DNA of 5,221 nt from Nitrospirota bacterium (lineage in GTDB: Bacteria; Nitrospirota; RBG-16-64-22; JACRHK01): the NCBI GenBank assembly GCA_016217625.1, contig JACRHK010000142.1, forward strand, positions 1-5,221. The letters run 5' to 3'. Of the stretch, positions 1 to 4,693 are shown in pieces. A model generated the notes under the pieces. It was given only the letters and a program-made list of their open reading frames with translations, was not told the origin of the DNA and searched no databases. Made by a program: the position numbers and the translations under genes. Within the stretch, counting starts at the first letter, position 1. Every line of letters begins with the position of its first letter.

Positions 1-425
1 AGGATGTCGGCCGCCTGCAGGAGCGGGTATCCCCGGAACCCGTACGTGGCCAGGTCGCGCCCCTCCATCTCCTGCTGCTGCTCTTTATACGTCGGCACGC
101 GCTCGAGCCAACCGAGCGGGGTAATCATCCCCAGGAGGAGATACAGCTCGGCATGCTCCAAAATGCGGGACTGGACGAAGATCGTGCAGCGCGCCGGGTC
201 GATCCCGGCGGCGAGCCAATCGGCCACCATCTCCCGCATCGCCTCCCGCACGCCCGAGGGGTCGGCATATTCGGTGGACAGGGCATGCCAGTCGGCGACG
301 AAATAATAGCAGTCGCACTCGTCCTGCAGCCGCTTCCAGTTCTCCAGCGCCCCGGCCAGGTTCCCCAGGTGGAGCTTCCCGGTGGGACGCATCCCGCTCA
401 AGACCCGCTTTTTCGTTGAGGGCAC
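1..425 (-). CDS. trpS: Tryptophanyl-tRNA synthetase, N-terminal part (cut by window edge)
   Basis: Class I aminoacyl-tRNA synthetase that charges tRNA-Trp with tryptophan in the cytoplasm. The visible 141 codons begin VPSTKKRVLSGMRPTGKLHL, typical of TrpRS. The ATP-binding HIGH signature appears as HLGN (residues 19-22), inside the family phrase SGMRPTGKLHLGN. The visible part ends in YPLLQAADI, a block that helps form the active site. The KMSKS signature and anticodon-binding part lie beyond the left edge. The start is GTG at 423-425: an in-frame TAA, the stop of the preceding gene, lies at 429-431 with only GCC between, and the next ATG (codon 12) would cut into the conserved N-terminus. 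Residues EMEGRDLATYGFRGYPLL before QAADI resemble the TrpRS-II-like form seen in many bacteria more than E. coli TrpS; this subtype is from memory. It is the last visible gene of the minus-strand cluster, probably translated by coupling to the protease gene. Identity is very sure; the intactness of the remainder is unknown. Confidence 0.95.
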   Translation of the reverse strand, partial: MPSTKKRVLSGMRPTGKLHLGNLAGALENWKRLQDECDCYYFVADWHALSTEYADPSGVREAMREMVADWLAAGIDPARCTIFVQSRILEHAELYLLLGMITPLGWLERVPTYKEQQQEMEGRDLATYGFRGYPLLQAADI

Positions 426-428
426 GGC

Positions 429-1067
429 TTAGAACCCCAGCAGGAGGCGGCCGATCCCGTTGACCAGGGGGAAGAGGATCACCCCCGTCACGTTCGAGAA
501 AACGAGGACGAGCAGGAGCAGGAACCCGTAGGGCTCGATCCGCTCATACACGGCGGCCTGCCGGGCGTTGAGCAGGCCGCTCAGAACCCGGCTGCCGTCC
601 AGGGGCGGGACGGGGAGGATGTTGAAGAACGCGAAGGCGAGGTTGAGGATCACGCTGATCTTCAGCATTTTGGTGATGGGACCAAGGACCGCCAGTCCTT
701 CCGAGGGCGCGATTCCCATAGAAACCAGCAGATGATAAAGCATCGCGCTGAGGACGGCCAACACTAAATTCGCGCCGGGCCCCGCGAGGGCCACCCACAG
801 CATGTCCTGGCGGGGATACTGGAAGTAGCGCGGGTTCACCGGCACCGGTTTGGCCCAGCCGATCATCCCGGTGAAGATGAACACCAACGTCCCGATGGGA
901 TCGAGGTGCTTGAGCGGATGGAGCGTCAGACGCCCCTGCAAGCGGGCCGTCGCGTCTCCCAGGCGGTTCGCCGTCCAGGCGTGGGCGTACTCGTGGAACG
1001 TGACGGCCGCCAGGATCGGGATGGCGAGCAGGGCCACATGGCGGATCGTCTCTGCGAGATCAAACAC
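429..1067 (-). CDS. M50 site-2-type intramembrane metalloprotease
   Basis: Predicted polytopic zinc protease of family M50 (site-2 protease superfamily, short form like Bacillus YwhC), 212 aa. The first hydrophobic helix carries the zinc-binding HExxH motif as HEYAH (residues 25-29). A later segment has NILPVPPLDG (149-158), whose D157 is the expected third zinc ligand. Hydrophobic stretches near 8-24, 58-72, 90-117, 135-155 and 181-210 fit about five membrane segments. LDPIGT (56-61) and AGPGAN (95-100) are also typical of this subgroup. No PDZ domain is present, unlike RseP. The start chosen is GTG at 1065-1067, because GGAGG lies 7 nt upstream. An in-frame TTG at 1107-1109 would add 14 residues encoded by tandem-repeat DNA and is unlikely. 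The stop is followed after one codon by the trpS start, so the two genes form one transcription unit. The substrate is unknown; this short form is widespread beside trpS and chromosome-segregation genes in some bacteria (recollection). Confidence 0.92.
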   Translation of the reverse strand: MFDLAETIRHVALLAIPILAAVTFHEYAHAWTANRLGDATARLQGRLTLHPLKHLDPIGTLVFIFTGMIGWAKPVPVNPRYFQYPRQDMLWVALAGPGANLVLAVLSAMLYHLLVSMGIAPSEGLAVLGPITKMLKISVILNLAFAFFNILPVPPLDGSRVLSGLLNARQAAVYERIEPYGFLLLLVLVFSNVTGVILFPLVNGIGRLLLGF

Positions 1068-1073
1068 TCCGCG

Positions 1074-1080
1074 GCCTCCG
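1074..1080 (-). promoter_or_regulatory. Ribosome binding site deciding the M50 protease start
   Basis: On the minus strand CGGAGGC precedes the GTG at 1067, with GGAGG placed 7 nt from it. This is the best Shine-Dalgarno match near this gene. It supports the GTG start over the TTG at 1109, which has only GTCC-heptamer repeat sequence upstream. Confidence 0.75.
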
Positions 1081-1086
1081 GCCTGC

Positions 1087-1162
1087 AATGTCCGATGTCC
1101 AATGTCCAATGTCCAAGTGTGGACTTCGGACTTCTGACTGCGGACCTCGGACTTCGGACTTC
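1087..1162. repeat. Inverted pair of heptamer arrays, GTCC core
   Basis: Plus-strand positions 1087-1114 hold four tandem 7-mers (AATGTCC, with one GATGTCC). After a 6-nt loop AAGTGT (1115-1120), positions 1121-1162 hold six tandem 7-mers (GGACTTC, with TGACTGC and GGACCTC variants). Read on the minus strand the second array is GAAGTCC, so both arms have the form NNN-GTCC in opposite orientation. Cores pair in register: 1111-1114 with 1121-1124, 1104-1107 with 1128-1131, 1097-1100 with 1135-1138 (one mismatch) and 1090-1093 with 1142-1145. The element fills most of the 93-bp gap between pycB and the protease gene, and its last unit overlaps the pycB stop codon (1161-1163). No T-rich tail follows, so it does not look like an ordinary terminator. 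Function is unknown. Confidence 0.85.
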
Positions 1163-3014
1163 ATCTCACCTCCACCAGCACTTCGTCCGGATTCACCTTG
1201 TCCCCCTCGCTCACGTAGATCGCCTTCACAACGCCGTCGATGGGCGTGTGGACCTCGTTCTCCATCTTCATCGCCTCGACGCTGAGGACCGTGTCGCCCG
1301 CCGCGACTCTTTGTCCGACCTCCACCTTGACCTTCACGACAGTGCCCGGCATCGCCGTGGTGACATCGCCCGGATCCTGCGCCTTGGGGCGGCGGGAGCG
1401 TCCGCCGACGCTCTGGTCGATCCGGCCCGCCGTGCTGGGCACCACCTCGGTCAACGACTCGACCAGCACTTCCTCCAGGTGATCGTCCAGGTAGATGAAA
1501 TAGGGACGCTTGCCGTCCACGAGATGGCCCGCCCCGCCGATCTTGACCCGGAACGTCTCGCCGTGGACAAACACGTTAAATTCGGTGGAGGCGAGAAGCG
1601 GGACCGGCGGGATTTCCTTCGCCTGAGGCTCCGACGCCCCGGCCGGCGGCGTCTCCTCCTTCAGCGCCCCCTTCTCCCTGAGCTCAAAGAACTCCTGGGC
1701 CGGCTTGGGGAACAGGATGTAGGAGAGGAGGTCTTCCATGCTCCGGATCGGCTCGCCCGCCTCCTTCCGGGCCTTTGGGATCTCCTGGCCCAGGAGGTCC
1801 GCCGGCCGGCGCTCGACGATCTTCTCCTCCCCCACGGCCCGTTGCCGCACCTCGGGGTCGATGGGAGCGGGGGGTTTCCCGTAGAGGCCGGTCAGGTAAT
1901 TCCGCGTCTCGGTCGTGATGACTTTGTAGCGATCCCCCGTGAGGACATTCAGCGTCGCCTGCGTCCCCACGATCTGGCTCGTGGGCGTCACGAGGGGCGG
2001 ATAGCCGAACTCCGCCCGCACCCGCGGCACCTCCTGGAGAACCTCGTCCATCCGCTGGAGCGCCTGCTGCTCCTTGAGCTGGGAGGCGAGGTTGGAGATC
2101 ATCCCGCCCGGCACCTGGAAAAGCAGAACCCGCGGGTCCACCCCCGTGTAGTCGCTCTCATGCTCCCGGTACTTCTTGCGAACCTCGCGGAAGTAGTCGG
2201 CGATTTCCGTGAGCAGCCCCAAGTCCAGCTCCGGGTCGTGCTTCGTCCCCTGGAGCGTGCTCACCAGGACCTCCACGGGGGGATGCGAGGCGCCGCCCGA
2301 GAGCGAGGAGACGGCCGCGTCCACGATATCCACCCCGGCTTCGACGGCTTTCAGGTGCGTAGCGACCGCCATCCCGGCCGTGTCGTGGCTGTGCAGGTGG
2401 AGGGGCGCCCGAACGGCCTTCTTGAGCTGGCCCACGAGGTCGTAGGCCGCGTAGGGGGCGAGGAGCCCGGCCATGTCCTTGATGCAGATCGCGTCGGCCC
2501 CCATGTCCTCCAGCCGCTTGGCCAGGTCCACGAACCCCGCGTGGGTATGGACCGGGCTCAGGGTGTAGCAGAAGGCGGCCTCCACCTTCCCTCCGCATTT
2601 GATCGTCGCCTTGACGGCGGTCTTGAGATTCCGGAGGTCGTTGAGGGCGTCGAAGATCCGGAGGATGTTGATGCCGTTGGCGACGGCCCGCTCCACGAAC
2701 CGCTCGACGACATCGTCGGCGTAGTGGCGGTACCCGACCAGGTTCTGCCCCCGGAGAAGCATCAGGAAGGGCGTCTGGGGCATCGCCTTCCGCAGCGCGC
2801 GGAGCCGCTCCCACGGGTCTTCCTTGAGGAAGCGGAGACCCGTGTCGAACGTGGCCCCGCCCCAGACCTCCAGGGCCCAGAAGCCGACCTGATCCAGCTT
2901 CGGGGCGATGGGGAGCATGTCCTCCGTCCGCAGGCGCGTGGCCAGGAGGCACTGGTGCGCGTCCCGCAGCGTGAGGTCGGTGATGAGCAGCTTCTTCTTT
3001 GCCTTGGGCGTCAT
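1161..3014 (-). CDS. pycB: Carboxyltransferase plus biotin carrier subunit, probable pyruvate carboxylase subunit B
   Basis: 617-aa soluble subunit of a biotin-dependent carboxylase. It would transfer CO2 from carboxybiotin to a 2-oxo acid, most likely pyruvate to oxaloacetate. Residues about 8-280 form the HMGL-like TIM barrel: TLRDAHQ (15-21; D18 metal ligand), GGATFD (52-57), CIKDMAGL with K179 (the lysine carbamylated in this family), and HLHSHDTAG with metal ligands H208 and H210. A PYC/OADA conserved domain follows (QVPGGMISNL onward, about 300-470). A proline/alanine-rich linker (about 455-475) and a biotinyl domain (about 550-617) come next, with EAMKME. Biotinyl K583 is 34 residues from the end, as usual. 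ATG 3012-3014 is chosen because GAGGAA precedes it and MTPKAKKKLLITDLTLRD fits the family; an in-frame ATG at 3063-3065 lies within repeat DNA. It follows the biotin carboxylase gene, which supports a two-subunit carboxylase. No OadB or OadG homologue is visible, arguing against a sodium-pump decarboxylase. CfiA (2-oxoglutarate carboxylase) remains possible. Confidence 0.92.
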   Translation of the reverse strand: MTPKAKKKLLITDLTLRDAHQCLLATRLRTEDMLPIAPKLDQVGFWALEVWGGATFDTGLRFLKEDPWERLRALRKAMPQTPFLMLLRGQNLVGYRHYADDVVERFVERAVANGINILRIFDALNDLRNLKTAVKATIKCGGKVEAAFCYTLSPVHTHAGFVDLAKRLEDMGADAICIKDMAGLLAPYAAYDLVGQLKKAVRAPLHLHSHDTAGMAVATHLKAVEAGVDIVDAAVSSLSGGASHPPVEVLVSTLQGTKHDPELDLGLLTEIADYFREVRKKYREHESDYTGVDPRVLLFQVPGGMISNLASQLKEQQALQRMDEVLQEVPRVRAEFGYPPLVTPTSQIVGTQATLNVLTGDRYKVITTETRNYLTGLYGKPPAPIDPEVRQRAVGEEKIVERRPADLLGQEIPKARKEAGEPIRSMEDLLSYILFPKPAQEFFELREKGALKEETPPAGASEPQAKEIPPVPLLASTEFNVFVHGETFRVKIGGAGHLVDGKRPYFIYLDDHLEEVLVESLTEVVPSTAGRIDQSVGGRSRRPKAQDPGDVTTAMPGTVVKVKVEVGQRVAAGDTVLSVEAMKMENEVHTPIDGVVKAIYVSEGDKVNPDEVLVEVR

Positions 3015-3018
3015 GGTT

Positions 3019-3025
3019 CCTCGGT
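3019..3025 (-). promoter_or_regulatory. Ribosome binding site deciding the pycB start
   Basis: On the minus strand CCGAGGA lies just upstream of the ATG at 3014, with about 4 nt between AGG and ATG. The spacing is short but usable. It is the only purine-rich Shine-Dalgarno-like stretch upstream. The ATG at 3065 is preceded only by CGTG heptamers. Confidence 0.55.
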
Positions 3026-3031
3026 TAATCG

Positions 3032-3125
3032 TCGCACGCCTCACGTCTCGCGTTTCACGTCGCACGTCTCACGTCGCACGTTTGAGATATTAACGTGTAA
3101 CGTGAAGCGTGGAACGTGCAACGTG
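3032..3125. repeat. Inverted pair of heptamer arrays, CACG core
   Basis: Plus-strand 3032-3080 is exactly seven tandem 7-mers of the form YYN-CACG (for example TCGCACG, TCTCACG, TTTCACG; one unit has CGCG). An AT-rich 10-nt stretch, TTTGAGATAT (3081-3090), follows. Positions 3091-3125 are exactly five 7-mers of the form NAACGTG (one AAGCGTG), which is the inverse of the first array. In register, 3077-3080 pairs with 3094-3097, 3069-3074 with 3100-3105, 3063-3066 with 3108-3111, 3056-3060 with 3114-3118, and 3049-3054 with 3120-3125 (one G-T wobble). The result is a five-block hairpin interrupted every 7 bases. It lies in the 157-bp gap between the biotin carboxylase stop and pycB, and would be transcribed as part of the pycB leader if the genes share an mRNA. 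The function is unknown. Confidence 0.87.
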
Positions 3126-3129
3126 TCTT

Positions 3130-3145
3130 CCTGACTCCTGACTCC
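3130..3145. repeat. Two-unit heptamer mini-array
   Basis: CCTGACT occurs twice in tandem (3130-3136 and 3137-3143) followed by CC. Read as TGACTCC (3132-3138, 3139-3145) it matches the KGACTYC form of the right arm of the GTCC-core element 2 kb away. It sits directly against the palindrome at 3144-3163. Confidence 0.7.
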
Positions 3146-3163
3146 GCAGGCTAAAGCCTGCGG
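3144..3163. repeat. Perfect REP-like palindrome after the biotin carboxylase gene
   Basis: CCGCAGGC (3144-3151), loop TAAA (3152-3155), GCCTGCGG (3156-3163): a perfect 8-bp stem with a 4-nt loop, starting 8 nt beyond the biotin carboxylase stop codon. No T-run follows on the minus strand (AGTCAGGAGTCAGG instead), so it is not a canonical intrinsic terminator. It could still stabilise the 3' end of the upstream mRNA or slow polymerase. Similar CGCAGGCT..AGCCTGCG palindromes recur between genes in several bacterial groups (recollection), so a dispersed REP-like repeat is the preferred reading. Confidence 0.72.
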
Positions 3164-3171
3164 CTGCTTCC

Positions 3172-4599
3172 CTAAACCCCCGAATGCGCCGCGAGGGCGG
3201 CGGACACGGCCAGGACCACGTCGAGGGGATCGCGCGTCTCGGGATAGGTGAGCTCTTCGATCCGATCCTCCACGAAGTGGGTGGTGAACTCGCCCCGGCG
3301 GAACGCGGGGTCCCGCATGATCTGGCGGTGGAACGGGATGGTCGTCTTCACCCCCCGGATGATGAACTCATCCAGCGACCGCTCCATCCGCCGCACCGTC
3401 TCCTCCCAGGTCCGCCCCCGGACGGTGAGCTTGGCGAGCATCGAGTCATAGTAAGGCGGCACCGTGTAGCCGCGATAGATGTTGCCGTCGATCCGGACGC
3501 CGATGCCCCCGGGGGAATAGTAGGCCGTGATCCGTCCCGGCGTCGGGAGGAAGTCGTTCCGGGGATCCTCGGCGTTGATCCGGCACTCCATGGCGTATCC
3601 CCGGATCTGCACGTCCTCCTGCCGGATCCCCAGCGGCTGTCCCGCGGCAATCCGGATCATCTCCTGGACGATGTCCACCCCCGTCACCTCTTCCGTCACC
3701 GGGTGTTCGACCTGGATGCGGGTGTTCATTTCCATAAAGTAATACCGGCCGGCCCCATCGAGGAGGAACTCCACGGTTCCCGCGTTCGTGTAATGGGCCG
3801 CGCGGGCCGCCCGGACGGCCATTTCCCCCATCTCCCGGCGGAGGCGCTCATCCAGCGCGGGCGAAGGGGCAATCTCCAGGAGTTTCTGGTGCCGGCGCTG
3901 GATCGAGCAGTCCCGCTCTCCCAGGTGGATGCTGTGGCCGAAATGGTCGGCCAGGATCTGGAACTCGATGTGACGCGGCGCATCGAGATACTTCTCCACG
4001 AAAAGGTCGCCGCGGCCGAAGGCCGCCGCGGCTTCCCGGCGGGCCGCCTCGTACGCTTTGTGGATCTCGCCGGAGTCCCGGCAGACGCGCAACCCCCGCC
4101 CCCCGCCCCCGGCGGTCGCCTTGAGCATCACGGGGTAGCCGATCTCCGTTGCCCAGGCTTCGGCCTCCTCCAGGGTTTCCAGGCTCCCGGGGCTTCCGGG
4201 CAGCACCGGAATCCCCACGGACTCCATCGTCTGACGGGCGCGGACCTTGTCTCCCAGGTCCCGGATCGCCTCGGGCGTCGGACCGATGAAGACGATCCCG
4301 CTGTCCCGGCAGGCACGGGCGAATTCGGGGTTCTCGGCGAGGAAGCCGTAACCGGGGTGAATGGCGTCGACCCCTTTTTGGGTGGCGAGGTCGATGATCC
4401 GGTAGAGGTTCAGGTACCCTTCGACGGGACCCGGCCCGACCAGGTAAGATTCATCGGCTTTCTTCACGTAGAGGGTCGTGGAGTCGGCCTCAGAGTAGAT
4501 CGCCACCGTGGCGATGTCCAACTCCTTGCACGCCCGGATAATTCGAGACGCAATCTCTCCTCGATTGGCGATCAACACCTTCTTAAACATTGATGGCAT
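3172..4599 (-). CDS. pycA: Biotin carboxylase subunit, probable pyruvate carboxylase subunit A (AccC-like)
   Basis: 475-aa ATP-grasp enzyme that carboxylates the biotin of its partner carrier domain using ATP and bicarbonate. The order is an N-terminal biotin carboxylase domain (about 4-113; [15 protein letters not shown]), an ATP-grasp domain (about 118-320) and a C-terminal domain (about 340-445). ATP-grasp features are K118, K160 with glycine-rich GGGGRG (164-169), [12 protein letters not shown] (228-239) and [15 protein letters not shown] (289-303). That last block contains E290, N292, R294 and E298, equivalent to E. coli AccC E288, N290, R292 and E296, so the active site looks complete. 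The C-terminal tail is about 25 residues longer than in E. coli AccC. The ATG at 4597-4599 is taken as start because AGGGGGG lies 9 nt upstream; the ATG at 4588-4590 gives the family-typical [12 protein letters not shown] and remains plausible. pycB follows after 157 bp, favouring a dedicated carboxylase over the acetyl-CoA carboxylase pool. It may also serve acetyl-CoA carboxylase; accC or cfiB would be the alternative names. Confidence 0.93.
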   Translation of the reverse strand: MPSMFKKVLIANRGEIASRIIRACKELDIATVAIYSEADSTTLYVKKADESYLVGPGPVEGYLNLYRIIDLATQKGVDAIHPGYGFLAENPEFARACRDSGIVFIGPTPEAIRDLGDKVRARQTMESVGIPVLPGSPGSLETLEEAEAWATEIGYPVMLKATAGGGGRGLRVCRDSGEIHKAYEAARREAAAAFGRGDLFVEKYLDAPRHIEFQILADHFGHSIHLGERDCSIQRRHQKLLEIAPSPALDERLRREMGEMAVRAARAAHYTNAGTVEFLLDGAGRYYFMEMNTRIQVEHPVTEEVTGVDIVQEMIRIAAGQPLGIRQEDVQIRGYAMECRINAEDPRNDFLPTPGRITAYYSPGGIGVRIDGNIYRGYTVPPYYDSMLAKLTVRGRTWEETVRRMERSLDEFIIRGVKTTIPFHRQIMRDPAFRRGEFTTHFVEDRIEELTYPETRDPLDVVLAVSAALAAHSGV

Positions 4600-4626
4600 T
4601 GTAAAAAACCCCCCTCGATCTGTCAA
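4598..4626 (-). promoter_or_regulatory. Sigma70-type promoter for the carboxylase cluster
   Basis: On the minus strand, TTGACA (4626-4621, perfect -35) is followed by a 17-nt spacer (4620-4604) and TACAAT (4603-4598, five of six to the -10 consensus). The -10 overlaps the ATG at 4599, so transcription would begin near 4591-4590, at the second ATG. Either the promoter makes a leaderless mRNA, or it is a chance match and the true promoter is farther upstream. The sequence match is excellent; the position is the problem. Confidence 0.6.
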
Positions 4627-4635
4627 GGATAAAGC

Positions 4636-4664
4636 TTGCCAACCGGCCGACCCTCCGGTACAAT
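4636..4664 (+). promoter_or_regulatory. Sigma70-type promoter for the Xer recombinase gene
   Basis: TTGCCA (4636-4641, five of six), a 17-bp spacer (4642-4658) and TACAAT (4659-4664, five of six) point toward xer. The predicted start of transcription is near G4671, giving a leader of about 23 nt that includes the purine-rich AAGGACAAGGGG before the ATG at 4694. A 5-bp inverted repeat, ACCGG/CCGGT (4642-4646 and 4655-4659), lies in the spacer. Its two -35 box neighbours are back to back: only 9 bp separate this -35 from that of the minus-strand promoter. Confidence 0.68.
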
Positions 4665-4678
4665 TTCCTTGAAAGGAC

Positions 4679-4684
4679 AAGGGG
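4679..4684 (+). promoter_or_regulatory. Ribosome binding site of the Xer recombinase gene
   Basis: AAGGGG lies 9 nt upstream of the ATG at 4694, and a second purine block, AAAGGA, sits just before it. This favours ATG 4694. An in-frame TTG at 4685 overlaps the end of the site and is a weaker alternative. Confidence 0.6.
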
Positions 4685-4693
4685 TTGCTTCAC

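Noticed and set aside
4..419. Small frames on both strands over trpS
   Set aside because: The minus-strand frame from GTG 425 contains the unmistakable TrpRS motifs; the others are shifted or antisense readings.
1633..1653. GACGCC/GGCGTC inverted repeat in pycB
   Set aside because: It has short arms in the proline/alanine-rich linker codons of a GC-rich gene; nothing sets it apart from chance.
3081..3097. Possible internal promoter for pycB in the AT-rich loop of the repeat
   Set aside because: A TAATAT-like -10 can be read on the minus strand, but no acceptable -35 lies 16-18 bp upstream.
3032..3125. CRISPR array
   Set aside because: Units are 7 bp with no unique spacers of CRISPR size and no cas genes nearby.
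906..3134. 742-codon open frame on the plus strand, antisense to pycB
   Set aside because: It lies opposite a gene with complete catalytic motifs, and its translation is an Arg/Leu/His/Asp-rich string with no recognisable domain. This is typical of the antisense of GC-rich genes.
3144..3163. Intrinsic terminator after the biotin carboxylase gene
   Set aside because: The stem is strong, but no U-tract follows on the minus strand, so a REP-like palindrome is the safer call.
4005..4045. GC-rich palindromic stretch (GCGGCC/GGCCGC)
   Set aside because: It encodes an Ala/Arg-rich surface segment of biotin carboxylase; such palindromes are expected by chance from GCC/CGG codons.
3184..4593. 469-codon open frame on the plus strand, antisense to the biotin carboxylase
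   Set aside because: The minus-strand protein matches the biotin carboxylase family throughout. The plus-strand frame is a compositional shadow.
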